Assembly: GCA_949299135.1 (NCBI GenBank)
Contig: CASFZG010000014.1
Coordinates: 62,001 to 126,000 of the forward strand
Reading direction: 5' to 3'
Length of the DNA stretch: 64,000 nt
Source of the DNA: an uncultured Phascolarctobacterium sp.
GTDB taxonomy: Bacteria > Bacillota > Negativicutes > Acidaminococcales > Acidaminococcaceae
Shown here piece by piece: positions 26,299 through 34,492 of the stretch. The translations under genes and the position numbers were made by a program. The notes under the pieces are model-generated. The model saw only the letters and a program-made list of their open reading frames with translations. It made no database searches and had not been told where the DNA came from. The number at the start of each line of letters is the position of its first letter. Within the stretch, counting starts at the first letter, position 1.

Positions 26299-26937
26299 AT
26301 GGTACGCATTATTTTAATCCGCCACGGCGAAACTAACTGGAACATACAAGGGCGCTATCAGGGTCAGGAGGACACCCGCCTGAGCGAACGCGGCTTTGCG
26401 CAGGCAGGCATGCTGGCGCAGGGGCTGAAGGATGTACACATCGACGCTGCTTTTTCCAGCCCGCTTAAACGCTCGCTGTTAACGTGCAGGGCTTGCGCCG
26501 ATTTACACAAACTGCCGGTGCGCACCGATGAGCGCCTGACCGAAATTAACCACGGCGCGTGGGAAGGCGAGCTGGCCTGCGACATTGAAGCGCGCTACCC
26601 CGAAGAATTTAAGCAGTGGCACACGCAGCCTCAGCTGGTGCAAATGCCCGGCGGCGAAAACTTGGAGGACGTGCGCAGACGCGCCCGCGCCGCATTTGAC
26701 GAATTTGCGCAAAAATACGACGGCAAAACGCTGCTTGTCTCCGCGCACGACGCTGTTAACAAAGCCATCATCTGCGACGTGCTGGGGCTGGATATGAGCC
26801 ACTTCTGGAACATCAAACAGGACAACGCCTGCATTAACGTGCTGGAATGCAACAAAGGCACATGGCGTGCCGTGCTTTTAAACAGCACCACCCACCTCGG
26901 CTATCTGTTCAGCGGCATCGAACAGGCAGGGCTGTAA
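26299..26937 (+). CDS. Histidine phosphatase family protein, possible phosphoserine phosphatase
   Basis: A 212-residue phosphoglycerate-mutase-like enzyme. RHGETNWN near residue 8 holds the phospho-histidine; the second catalytic histidine is in VSAHDAVNKAI near residue 150; GAWEGE is also conserved. Family members include cobalamin phosphatase CobC and the metal-independent phosphoserine phosphatases. It starts 2 bp after serA and has no classical SerB nearby, so it probably completes the serine pathway by dephosphorylating phosphoserine (inference from context). Confidence 0.85.
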   Translation: MVRIILIRHGETNWNIQGRYQGQEDTRLSERGFAQAGMLAQGLKDVHIDAAFSSPLKRSLLTCRACADLHKLPVRTDERLTEINHGAWEGELACDIEARYPEEFKQWHTQPQLVQMPGGENLEDVRRRARAAFDEFAQKYDGKTLLVSAHDAVNKAIICDVLGLDMSHFWNIKQDNACINVLECNKGTWRAVLLNSTTHLGYLFSGIEQAGL

Positions 26938-26955
26938 AACATCATAAAACGCAAA

Positions 26956-26983
26956 AAATCCACGGAAAATTCCGTGGATTTTT
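26956..26983 (+). terminator. Terminator of the serine operon
   Basis: AAATCCACGG/CCGTGGATTT with a 6-nt loop and a T-rich tail. Confidence 0.88.
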
Positions 26984-27007
26984 ATTTTGCAGGGCGTTAA
27001 AATTATC

Positions 27008-27036
27008 TTTTCATGAACATATAAATCTGCTATAAT
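27008..27036 (+). promoter_or_regulatory. Promoter of small-peptide mRNA, locus 2
   Basis: TTTTCA, 17-bp spacer, TATAAT at 27031-27036. The transcript would open with the hairpin CTTTCC (27053-27058) / GGAAGG (27063-27068) over the Shine-Dalgarno region, as in locus 1. Confidence 0.65.
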
Positions 27037-27078
27037 AATAAACGCTGTGACTCTTTCCAGTAGGAAGGAGGTGAACGC

Positions 27079-27168
27079 ATGGAGAAACCATTAACTGCTT
27101 TTTTGGTAGCCGTCGCGGCAGCTGTAACAGCGTATTACATCTGCAAATGGTTGGATGGCTTACTATAA
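27079..27168 (+). CDS. 29-residue membrane peptide, candidate Fst-like type I toxin, locus 2
   Basis: ATG at 27079 after AAGGAGGTG encodes 29 residues with a hydrophobic helix (about residues 5-21) and the end YYICKWLDGLL. About half of the residues match the locus 1 peptide, concentrated in AYYICKWLD; the surrounding architecture (5' hairpin, bidirectional terminator, facing promoter) is also conserved while most synonymous positions differ, which indicates selection on the peptide. The role as a membrane toxin is inferred from resemblance to Fst/par systems. Confidence 0.7.
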   Translation: MEKPLTAFLVAVAAAVTAYYICKWLDGLL

Positions 27169-27188
27169 GCTCACAGCCAGCCTAAATT

Positions 27189-27221
27189 AAAAAACCGGGA
27201 GTAGCCGCTCCCGGTTTTTTT
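27189..27221. terminator. Shared bidirectional terminator, locus 2
   Basis: AAAACCGGGAG pairs with CTCCCGGTTTT around GTAGCCG-type loop bases, with T-runs on both strands. Confidence 0.85.
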
Positions 27222-27259
27222 GTTGCGTGCCCACATGGAACACCATCAACTGCTTTTGT
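27190..27259 (-). ncRNA. Predicted antisense antitoxin RNA, locus 2
   Basis: A minus-strand RNA of about 70 nt from the promoter at 27266-27294 to the shared terminator. Bases 27235-27257 repeat the peptide start region 27079-27102 (ATGGA, ACCAT and AACTGCTTTT blocks conserved), so the RNA can pair with the mRNA start. The repeat is different in sequence from locus 1, implying locus-specific pairing. Confidence 0.6.
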
Positions 27260-27265
27260 AAGTAA

Positions 27266-27294
27266 AGCATAACACCATTTTACTAAACCGTCAA
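27266..27294 (-). promoter_or_regulatory. Antisense RNA promoter, locus 2
   Basis: On the minus strand TTGACG (27294-27289), 17-bp spacer, TATGCT (27271-27266). Confidence 0.7.
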
Positions 27295-27440
27295 GTAAAA
27301 GAAAATTAAAATAATATAACGTGCCAGCAATACACATTAAACCCTAACCTGTCACTCACGCTGAATTTATGGTATAATATAATTTAAGTTAAATCTCCGC
27401 TTTTGCGGATTGCACGATATTGATAAAGCGAGGTAAGAAA

Positions 27441-28496
27441 ATGCAGAAAATTATTTTAACGGGCGACCGCCCGACCGGCAGGCTGCACGTTGGCCATTAC
27501 GCCGGTTCCTTAAAAGAGCGCGTAGAGCTGCAAAACAGCGGCGAATACGACAAGGTTTTTATTATGATTGCCGATGCGCAGGCGCTGACCGATAACGCCG
27601 AGCACCCGGAAAAAGTACGCCAGAACGTGCTGGAAGTTGCGCTGGATTATCTGGCCTGCGGCATTGACCCGGAAAAATCCACCATCTTCATCCAGTCCGC
27701 CGTGCCGCAGCTGACCGAGCTGACCAGCTACTACATGAATCTTGTTACGGTATCGCGCGTACAGCGCAACCCGACCGTTAAAACCGAAATTAAAATGCGC
27801 AATTTTGAAGCCAGCATCCCCGTGGGCTTTTTCACCTACCCCATCAGCCAGGCGGCCGATATCACCGCCTTCCGCGCGACGGCAGTGCCCGTTGGCGAAG
27901 ACCAGCTGCCGATGCTGGAACAGTGCAAGGAAATTGTTGCTAAGTTCAACGCCGTTTACGGCGAAACGCTGACCGAGCCGGAAATCATCCTGCCGGGCAA
28001 CAAAGCCTGCCTGCGCCTGCCGGGTCTTGACGGCAAAGCCAAGATGAGCAAATCGCTGGGCAACTGCATTTACCTTGCCGATGAAGAAGACGTTGTTAAG
28101 CAAAAAATCATGTCGATGTACACCGACCCGGACCACATCCGCGTGCAGGACCCGGGCAAAGTTGAAGGCAACCCCGTGTTCATCTATCTCGACGCATTCA
28201 GCCGCCCCGACCATTTTGCCGAATTCCTGCCGGAATACGCAAACCTTGACGAGCTGAAAGCGCATTACCAGCGCGGCGGCTTGGGCGACGTAAAAGTTAA
28301 AAAATTCCTCAACAGCGTAATGCAGTCCGAGCTTGCCCCCATCCGCGAACGCCGCAAAATGTGGGAAGCGCGCCTTGACGATGTGAAGATGATTTTAAAA
28401 CGCGGCAGCGAAACCGCCCGCGAAGCAGCGGCAGCCACCCTGCATGATGTGCGCGCCGCCATGCAGATTAACTATTTTGAAAACTGGAACATTTAA
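27441..28496 (+). CDS. trpS: Tryptophanyl-tRNA synthetase
   Basis: A 351-residue class I synthetase charging tRNA-Trp. The HIGH-type motif is [12 protein letters not shown] near residue 12 and the KMSKS motif is AKMSKSLGN near 197. GDRPTG at the start and the GEDQ motif (VGEDQLPML) are characteristic of TrpRS. ATG at 27441 follows GAGG; the TTG at 27420 is rejected. No T-box was found in the leader, only a short CCGC/GCGG hairpin near 27395-27412. Confidence 0.96.
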   Translation: MQKIILTGDRPTGRLHVGHYAGSLKERVELQNSGEYDKVFIMIADAQALTDNAEHPEKVRQNVLEVALDYLACGIDPEKSTIFIQSAVPQLTELTSYYMNLVTVSRVQRNPTVKTEIKMRNFEASIPVGFFTYPISQAADITAFRATAVPVGEDQLPMLEQCKEIVAKFNAVYGETLTEPEIILPGNKACLRLPGLDGKAKMSKSLGNCIYLADEEDVVKQKIMSMYTDPDHIRVQDPGKVEGNPVFIYLDAFSRPDHFAEFLPEYANLDELKAHYQRGGLGDVKVKKFLNSVMQSELAPIRERRKMWEARLDDVKMILKRGSETAREAAAATLHDVRAAMQINYFENWNI

Positions 28497-28504
28497 TTTA
28501 AGCA

Positions 28505-28536
28505 TAAAAAGATCCCGCATTAAGCGGGATTTTTTA
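28505..28536. terminator. Bidirectional terminator
   Basis: ATCCCGC/GCGGGAT with a short loop and T6 on the plus strand and A5 before the stem; it lies between convergent trpS and the dehydrogenase gene. Confidence 0.85.
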
Positions 28537-28548
28537 TTTTGTATGTAA

Positions 28549-29637
28549 TTACAGGGTTTTGCCGTAAGCATCGGCATCCAAAATTGCCTGTTTGAATTTC
28601 TCGCGGGTCATTTCGTACGGAACTTTCTTCCATTCGAGGATTGCCGGTGCGCGGTCAAGGATTTTTTCAAGACCGGCTTCGTCAACTTCGATTTCCGCTA
28701 AAGTTACAGGCAGGCCAAGTTCTTTGTTGAATTTAGCCATTTTGTCGCGCAGCTCAAACTGTTTATCGCAGGTCAGCAGCACAATAACGCCGAAAGAAAC
28801 CACTTCGCCGTGCATATGGCGTTCTGCGCAGGCAAGGCCGGTGTAAGCATTGTAGAAGCAGTGGCCGAGCGAAGAATTGTAGTAATAATCGTTTTCGGTC
28901 GTGGTAAGGTTGGAAACAATGCCGGTGCTCATGATGATGTCCAGCGCAACTTCCTGGATTGCTTCGGAAACCACGTTGTTGCGGCAGTCTTCCAAAGCCT
29001 GTTTGCCGTATTCAAACAGCGGGCTGGTGCAGGCGCCGCTGATAGCACGGCCGAGCAGCGGGGTGTTCAGCAGTTTTTTGCCTTCGGTGGCAATCAAAAC
29101 TTCGCACTCTTTGCTCAAAGCATCGCCGATGCCTGCCCACAAAAGTTTTTCCGGTGCTTCGGCGATAATTTTGGTGTTAATAAAGGTATGTTCAGCGCAA
29201 TGCTGCGGATAGTAATAACCTGCCAGGCTGCCGTCCAGTTTGTACATTACGCAGATAGCGGTGCAGGCAGCGCAGTTGGAAGCAATGGTCGGAAAAGTGA
29301 AAACAGGCTTGCCCATTTTGTCAGCCATCGTTTTGCAGCAGTCAACGGCACGTCCGCCGCCAACGGCAAACACCATGTCCGCGTCCTGAACCTCTTTGGT
29401 ATTCATCAGTTTGTCAACATTTTCGTAAGTTGCGTTGCCGCCGTACCAAAGCACGCCGGTAACATCAAGGTGCCCCTTAACAGCTTCCAAAATAGCGTCC
29501 TGCGCCTTGCTCAGCGCGGTTTTGCCGCCGATGAGGACAACCTTTTTGCCATATCTTGCCGTCACAGCCGGAATTTCGTTGTAGCAATCCGGGCCGACGC
29601 TGTAATTAGGTAAATAAACACTGTACGTAGTACTCAT
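28549..29637 (-). CDS. Glycerol dehydrogenase-like iron-type dehydrogenase
   Basis: A 362-residue member of the GldA branch of metal-dependent dehydrogenases. VGGGRAVDCCKTMAD near residue 92 is the nucleotide motif; the metal site includes the Asp in WAGIGDALSKECE and two histidines in LGHCFYNAYTG and RHMHGEVVSFG. GldA enzymes interconvert glycerol and dihydroxyacetone with NAD, but annotated relatives also reduce other 1,2-diols, so the substrate is not fixed. AAAGG precedes the ATG. The gene is downstream of DUF554 on the same strand with a 108-bp gap. Confidence 0.85.
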   Translation of the reverse strand: MSTTYSVYLPNYSVGPDCYNEIPAVTARYGKKVVLIGGKTALSKAQDAILEAVKGHLDVTGVLWYGGNATYENVDKLMNTKEVQDADMVFAVGGGRAVDCCKTMADKMGKPVFTFPTIASNCAACTAICVMYKLDGSLAGYYYPQHCAEHTFINTKIIAEAPEKLLWAGIGDALSKECEVLIATEGKKLLNTPLLGRAISGACTSPLFEYGKQALEDCRNNVVSEAIQEVALDIIMSTGIVSNLTTTENDYYYNSSLGHCFYNAYTGLACAERHMHGEVVSFGVIVLLTCDKQFELRDKMAKFNKELGLPVTLAEIEVDEAGLEKILDRAPAILEWKKVPYEMTREKFKQAILDADAYGKTL

Positions 29638-29745
29638 TTTAACAACACCTTTCGTCTATTTTACTCTGTCATGATACTAATTATAAACATTTTGCGCCGT
29701 TTCGTCAATATAGTGTAACATTATAATGCACTTAAAAAAGTAAAG

Positions 29746-30429
29746 TTACCGTAAAAAACTTACAAGCGTATACCAAACCGGCGGAACCAGAAGCGAAGGC
29801 AGCATATTCAGTGTCTTGCAGTCGCGCAGCTGCAAAATACCAATGCCGCTGCTTATTAAAAAAATCCCGCCCAACAGCGAAATCTCCGTCATCATACCCG
29901 CCGTCAGGTACGGCTGGATGACACCGGCAAACAGATAAATACTGCCCTGCCAGCAAAACAGCACCAGTGCCGCCAGCGCAATGCCAATGCCGTAGGCAGA
30001 TGAAAGTATCGTCGACGCCACCAAATCCATCGTCGCGTTGGTAAACAGGTAGGTATTGTTGCCGTTCAGGCGGCTTTCAATCGGGCCCAGTATCGACAGC
30101 GTGCCGATACAAAATAAAAGCACTGCCGTAGATAAACCTTCCGCCAGCTTGCTGCCGCCCTTCGCTTTGGCAAGCAAACCGTTAAAATGCCCGTAAATAT
30201 CCAGCCGCGTGCCGATAATCGTGCCGATGGCAAGGCTGGCAATAAACAGTACCGGGTATTCGCTTTTGGGCATGTTCTGCACAACGGCGTTGGCACCAAG
30301 CCCGACCGTCGCCAAACCAAGCGCGTCAAACAGCGCCGTTTTATATTTTTCGCTGATGCCGCGCCCCAAAAAACTGCCGACGCAGCTGCCCGTCAAAATC
30401 GTACAGGTATTAACAATCGTCCCTAACAT
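29746..30429 (-). CDS. DUF554 family membrane protein
   Basis: A 227-residue inner-membrane protein with about six to seven helices and the family hallmark start LGTIVNTCTILTGSCVGSFLGRGI. The middle (GTIIGTRLDI, KGGSKLAEGLSTAVLLFCIGTLSILG) is also typical of DUF554/YdfK. The family is described as a possible small-molecule or ion transporter without firm evidence. It starts 17 bp after the helicase gene, so a read-through transcript is possible. Confidence 0.88.
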   Translation of the reverse strand: MLGTIVNTCTILTGSCVGSFLGRGISEKYKTALFDALGLATVGLGANAVVQNMPKSEYPVLFIASLAIGTIIGTRLDIYGHFNGLLAKAKGGSKLAEGLSTAVLLFCIGTLSILGPIESRLNGNNTYLFTNATMDLVASTILSSAYGIGIALAALVLFCWQGSIYLFAGVIQPYLTAGMMTEISLLGGIFLISSGIGILQLRDCKTLNMLPSLLVPPVWYTLVSFLR

Positions 30430-30446
30430 AAAATCTGCTCCCTCAA

Positions 30447-33041
30447 CTAATTTAAGTTTCTTAACTTACTGCACAGTTTTTCTTTTTCTCCACTACCATT
30501 AGTAGATAATCTTAATATTGGTATATTATATTTTGTTAAAATTTCATCTTTTAATTTATCTCTTTTAAGCTGTTGTGGATTGTTTTCATGGAAAGCAAAA
30601 CCGTCAACCTCTACAATCATCATTGGCTTCTTATCCTGTTTATGAAAAATAACAAAATCTACCGATGAGCCGTTGTAAACATATCTTCTTTCTTCATCAG
30701 TTAATAATGTTTTATCATTTAATAAATTTAATAATAGTACTTGTTGCTCGTAATCATAACGATTAAATTCTTCCTGAGTTAAAACATCTTCCAAAACTAC
30801 TCGTAAAATTTCTTCAGATTTATATTTAGCATTTGGATTCAATCTATTTTGAATATTTGCGAGTTCTTCTGCATATTCACTATATAATAAATCAAATACT
30901 GATACAACAGGATTATTTATAATATTTTTATCAAGCGTATTGTACTCAATATAGCGAATTAAATCATTAATCTCTGTACTGTTTTTACAAAAAGCCCTTT
31001 CATCAGTAACTAATATAAAACGTTCAATGGCACGAGAAACAGCCACATTTATCATATGCGGATCATCAACAAACTTTTTATAAAAATCATCGGCATTTTG
31101 CGACAGCACTGTACTCAAAATTATCTCTTTTCTTTCCCTGCCTTGATATTTGTGTACTGTATCACTTTCAATATTTTTATATAATACTGACGCTTTATTT
31201 GCCTGTTTGCGAAACGGAGTAATGACACCAATATCATTATCTTCATATCCAACATCAGGACTTTTTATTATCCTGTCAATAATATCTAATTCTCTCTGAC
31301 TATAAAAGCCTTTCTCCTTTCCACTTGTAACCTTACGCATATGATTACCTGCCGCAGTTCTGCAAAGAACCAAAGGATTATCTGATAAATTTTCAGAAGT
31401 ATAAGCAATCAATTGTCCATCATAATATTTCTTATTGCAAAATTCAATAATTTTAGGATGGCAACGATAATGTTCCCGTAAAATCTGCCTTGGTAAATTA
31501 TTGCCATACAATTTTACAACAGAAGATAAAATGCTCTCGTTAAAATAATCATATTCTGATTTTTCTAGTTGAGTTTTTATAACTTTCTTTATGCTTATAT
31601 CCGTTATTTGTGGCAGCTGCTTCGTATCACCAACTATAATTACATTTTTACAACATGAAAACGCTAAAACTCCGGTTATTAAATCAACCTGCGAAGATTC
31701 ATCAATGATAACATAATCAAACAAATAATCCTGCTGATAATATTCCGGTATACACCTTCTTATTGCATGTGTAGTACTGACAATTACCGGATATTCTTTT
31801 ATAAAATTCTTAAACTCTTTCTTATAATTACTTATCAAAAATCGTTTATGCTTATCATTGGACTCTTTATATTTGTTGTTTAAATACTTTTCAAAAATTC
31901 TTTCGGATAACACCCTATGTTCTTCTAATAATTTATTGAATTTGGATTTTTCAAGTTTCCTTTCTAACGAGGAAATTTCTTTTTGCAGATATTCAATCTG
32001 TCTTTGATAAAATAACTTTTGCAAATTCAGAATTATATCATATCTGTGTTTCTTTAAAAATTTGTGATTTAAAATACCATATTTAAATATTAACTTTAAT
32101 CTATATAAAACCTTATTGAATGTAGTATAATCTTTTGCCATTCGCAAATCTACTAAAAATGCTAATATCTTTTTATGATTAGCATTTTTTAACGGCAAAT
32201 TATCAACTATTTCTATTTTTTGATTATCGAAGTAAACATTAAAATGTTTTTGCTCTGTTTCCCATTGTAGCAGTTCATGCTTTAATTGCTCTTTTTCACG
32301 TTCCGCTTTCAACAATTCTTCTATTTTGCCATTCTTTTCCGCAAGTTCTTTATATAAAAAATCAATTGATTCTTCATAATTCCATTCATCAACTTTAGCT
32401 TCAGGTAAATCTTCAAAAAATTTTTCCTGATTACTTTTTCTGCCTAAAAATGCCGTTATAAAATCATAATTCTTCTTTGCTAATTTTTCAATAACATTTT
32501 TAACTGCCTCATTATTATTAGAAACTACGGCAACAGTTTTATCATTCAATACAATATTTGCAATAATATTTAAAATAGTCTGCGTCTTGCCTGTTCCAGG
32601 CGGACCTTCAATAACAGATATTGAATTTGTAAAAGCATTCTCCAGTGCTGCTTTTTGGCTTAAGTTAAAACTAAACGGAAAAATTAATTTTGTTTTATCT
32701 ATTTCACGTTGTTTAATATCACCTGCATTAAGATATGTATTTAGCACACAATCATCTGCAATTATTTTAGGCAAATTTTCTAATTCTTTTTCTAAAAAAG
32801 TATTTTCTGTTTTATCAATTGATAAATTTCCCGCAATTTCTTTTAAATATATAATAAATTTATTTTTAGAAAGATTCTGCCTTATGTCTATTTTATTAGA
32901 AGTCAAACTATACGAATATTCTTTATCAGAATTGCGAAAAACAACCAAAATACGTCCCTGCTCTTCATCTATAGTTATAGCCTTTATGTCTTTAGTTCTG
33001 TCTATATTATCAATGAAAACTATTTTATCTAAAATATCCAT
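30447..33041 (-). CDS. Superfamily I helicase with C-terminal nuclease-like domain
   Basis: An 864-residue protein. An N-terminal region without clear homology (1-120) leads into an AAA_11/AAA_12 (Upf1-like) helicase: Walker A GPPGTGKT at 146-153, a coiled-coil insertion (about 230-400), Walker B DYVIIDES, motif III GDTKQLP, EHYRCHP, VHKYQGRER and VAVSRAIER. The C-terminal segment (VDFVIFH, then MIVEVDGFAFHE) looks like a Vsr/DUF559-type PD-(D/E)xK nuclease. The gene is much more AT-rich than its neighbours and lies beside tRNA-Leu. The domain pairing suggests a phage-defence role, not proven. Confidence 0.85.
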   Translation of the reverse strand: MDILDKIVFIDNIDRTKDIKAITIDEEQGRILVVFRNSDKEYSYSLTSNKIDIRQNLSKNKFIIYLKEIAGNLSIDKTENTFLEKELENLPKIIADDCVLNTYLNAGDIKQREIDKTKLIFPFSFNLSQKAALENAFTNSISVIEGPPGTGKTQTILNIIANIVLNDKTVAVVSNNNEAVKNVIEKLAKKNYDFITAFLGRKSNQEKFFEDLPEAKVDEWNYEESIDFLYKELAEKNGKIEELLKAEREKEQLKHELLQWETEQKHFNVYFDNQKIEIVDNLPLKNANHKKILAFLVDLRMAKDYTTFNKVLYRLKLIFKYGILNHKFLKKHRYDIILNLQKLFYQRQIEYLQKEISSLERKLEKSKFNKLLEEHRVLSERIFEKYLNNKYKESNDKHKRFLISNYKKEFKNFIKEYPVIVSTTHAIRRCIPEYYQQDYLFDYVIIDESSQVDLITGVLAFSCCKNVIIVGDTKQLPQITDISIKKVIKTQLEKSEYDYFNESILSSVVKLYGNNLPRQILREHYRCHPKIIEFCNKKYYDGQLIAYTSENLSDNPLVLCRTAAGNHMRKVTSGKEKGFYSQRELDIIDRIIKSPDVGYEDNDIGVITPFRKQANKASVLYKNIESDTVHKYQGRERKEIILSTVLSQNADDFYKKFVDDPHMINVAVSRAIERFILVTDERAFCKNSTEINDLIRYIEYNTLDKNIINNPVVSVFDLLYSEYAEELANIQNRLNPNAKYKSEEILRVVLEDVLTQEEFNRYDYEQQVLLLNLLNDKTLLTDEERRYVYNGSSVDFVIFHKQDKKPMMIVEVDGFAFHENNPQQLKRDKLKDEILTKYNIPILRLSTNGSGEKEKLCSKLRNLN

Positions 33042-33116
33042 TACGCTGACTCCCTAAAAATAAATTGCTCATATGTTTATTATAACAAAATCTCTAAAAT
33101 TTTTTCAGCATAAATA

Positions 33117-33144
33117 TAAAAAACACCCCGCAAAATTGCAGGGT
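33117..33144 (-). terminator. Terminator of tRNA-Leu
   Basis: On the minus strand, CACCCTGC/GCGGGGTG (one G-T pair) followed by T6, 11 bp after the tRNA. Confidence 0.85.
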
Positions 33145-33154
33145 GCTGCACGCT

Positions 33155-33239
33155 TTGGTGCGGATGACAGGAGTCGAACCTGCACGCCGAAGGCGCCAGA
33201 TCCTAAGTCTGGTGCGTCTGCCAATTCCGCCACATCCGC
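33155..33239 (-). tRNA. tRNA-Leu (anticodon TAG)
   Basis: An 85-nt class II tRNA with encoded CCA. The acceptor stem GCGGATG pairs with CATCCGC; the anticodon loop is CTTAGGA on a CCAGA/TCTGG stem; a long variable arm (CGCCTTCGGCG-like) and GGTTCGACTCC T-loop follow. It lies between the AT-rich helicase gene and hicAB, so it is a plausible integration hot spot. Confidence 0.95.
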
Positions 33240-33342
33240 ATATTAAATTGACTTAATTATTATATCTCACCAATCAGATTGCGTCAACACATACTAAATA
33301 TCTGCTTGTTAATTAAAGGCTGCGTTATTTTTCTTCCTGCAA

Positions 33343-33371
33343 TTGCTTTACGTATTATTACGTGTTATACT
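33343..33371 (+). promoter_or_regulatory. hicAB promoter with an inverted repeat in the spacer
   Basis: TTGCTT (33343-33348), 17-bp spacer, TATACT (33366-33371). The spacer holds ACGTA-TTAT-TACGT (33350-33363), a perfect inverted repeat well placed for autorepression by HicB. Confidence 0.65.
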
Positions 33372-33390
33372 ATAAGCACAGGAGGTATAA

Positions 33391-33573
33391 ATGAAAACAT
33401 CCGAACTTTTAAAAATCCTTAAGCAATATGGCGTTTATAAAATCCGCGAAGGCGGAAACCACGCACAATATAAAAGCCCCCTTACAGACAAAACCTTTTC
33501 GTTAAGCCGCCACGCCAAAGAAATACCTACCGGCACGGCAAATAAAATTTTAAAAGATGCCGGAATTAAATAA
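33391..33573 (+). CDS. hicA: HicA-type mRNA interferase toxin
   Basis: A 60-residue dsRNA-binding-fold toxin. The start MKTSELLKILKQYG and the catalytic EGGNHAQY (Gly-X-His) are diagnostic, and HAKEIPTGTANKILKDAGI is the conserved C-terminus. HicA cleaves mRNA and tmRNA independently of the ribosome. AGGAGG precedes the ATG. hicB follows after 26 bp. Confidence 0.93.
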   Translation: MKTSELLKILKQYGVYKIREGGNHAQYKSPLTDKTFSLSRHAKEIPTGTANKILKDAGIK

Positions 33574-33599
33574 TTATTGACAGAAAGGAGCAAGAAACT

Positions 33600-34028
33600 A
33601 TGAAATATGTTTATCCTGCCGTTTTTACCTTTGATAAAACCGATGAAAACTTTCCCAATGGCGTTTATTTAGTGGAGTTTCCAGATTTAGACGGCTGTTA
33701 TACTTTTGGCGAAACACTTGAAAAAGCCTATGAAATGGCAGAAGACGTTTTAAACTTAACTCTGTGGGATTTGGAAGAAGAAAAAGCAGAAATTCCTGTT
33801 CCGACAAATTTAAAAGATATAAAATGTGATGAAAATTCTTTTGCTTCCCTTGTCAGCGCCGATACATTGACTTACCGCAAACTTCACGACACCAAAGCCG
33901 TAAAGAAAACTTTAAGTATTCCCCGCTGGCTTGATACTATCGCGCAGGAGCGCGGAGTAAACTTTTCTAATATACTTCAACAGGCATTGATGAAAGAATT
34001 AAACGTAACCGCCCCCAAACACGCATAA
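33600..34028 (+). CDS. hicB: HicB-type antitoxin
   Basis: A 142-residue antitoxin with a partial RNase H-like N-terminus (YPAVFTFDKTDENFPNGVYLVEFPDLDGCYTFGETLEKAYEMA region, residues 5-47) and a C-terminal ribbon-helix-helix DNA-binding segment (KTLSIPRWLDTIAQERGVNF). It should bind HicA and repress the operon, probably at the inverted repeat at 33350-33363. Confidence 0.92.
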   Translation: MKYVYPAVFTFDKTDENFPNGVYLVEFPDLDGCYTFGETLEKAYEMAEDVLNLTLWDLEEEKAEIPVPTNLKDIKCDENSFASLVSADTLTYRKLHDTKAVKKTLSIPRWLDTIAQERGVNFSNILQQALMKELNVTAPKHA

Positions 34029-34036
34029 TAAGCTTT

Positions 34037-34065
34037 AAGCCGCTGCATAAACAGCGGCTTTTTTT
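34037..34065 (+). terminator. Terminator of hicAB
   Basis: AAGCCGCTG/CAGCGGCTT followed by T5 or more. Confidence 0.88.
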
Positions 34066-34078
34066 ATACCTAAAACAA

Positions 34079-34108
34079 AAAAGCACCGTAACTTTAAGTT
34101 ACAGTGCA
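34079..34108 (-). terminator. Terminator of the tRNA operon
   Basis: On the minus strand GCACTGTAACTT/AGTTACGGTGC (one mismatch) is followed by T6. Confidence 0.85.
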
Positions 34109-34127
34109 AAGTGCCGTAAAATAAAAA

Positions 34128-34204
34128 TGGTGATCCACCCGAGACTCGAACTCGGGACACCCTGATTAAAAGTCAGGTGCTCTACCGACTGAGCTAGTGG
34201 ATCA
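34128..34204 (-). tRNA. tRNA-Lys (anticodon TTT)
   Basis: A 77-nt tRNA with encoded CCA: acceptor TGATCCA/TGGATCA, anticodon loop CTTTTAA, T-loop GTTCGAGTC. It is last in a His-Gln-Lys cluster transcribed on the minus strand. Confidence 0.96.
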
Positions 34205-34210
34205 CATCTT

Positions 34211-34286
34211 TGGCTGGGGCGGCTGGACTCGAACCAACGCATGCGGGAGTCAAAGTCCCGTGCCTTACCGACTTGGCTACGCCCCA
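34211..34286 (-). tRNA. tRNA-Gln (anticodon TTG)
   Basis: A 76-nt tRNA with encoded CCA: acceptor TGGGGCG/CGCCCCA, anticodon loop CTTTGAC, discriminator G. It lies 6 bp from tRNA-Lys and 6 bp from tRNA-His. Confidence 0.96.
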
Positions 34287-34292
34287 AAAATA

Positions 34293-34369
34293 TGGGGTGA
34301 CTGGTGGGGATCGAACCCACGCGTAACGGAGCCACAATCCGCCGTGTTAACCGCTTCACCACAGCCACC
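34293..34369 (-). tRNA. tRNA-His (anticodon GTG)
   Basis: A 77-nt tRNA including the encoded extra G-1 opposite C73 and the CCA end: acceptor GTGGCTG/CAGTCAC, anticodon GTG in TTGTGGC, T-loop GTTCGATC. Confidence 0.96.
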
Positions 34370-34402
34370 ATATTGCTAAGCAAACGCTTGGCGACGAATG
34401 TT

Positions 34403-34431
34403 ATTCTATCATAGCATGCTGTTTATGTCAA
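34403..34431 (-). promoter_or_regulatory. Promoter of the tRNA His-Gln-Lys operon
   Basis: On the minus strand TTGACA (34431-34426), 17-bp spacer, TAGAAT (34408-34403), ending 34 bp before tRNA-His. Confidence 0.8.
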
Positions 34432-34492
34432 TATCTTTTAGCAAAAAACTTAATATAAAAGCGCCAATAATTTTACAAAAACCGTTTTGGCG

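Noticed and set aside
27340-27440. T-box or attenuator before trpS
   Set aside because: Only a small CCGC/GCGG hairpin is present, without a T-box core or a terminator T-run.
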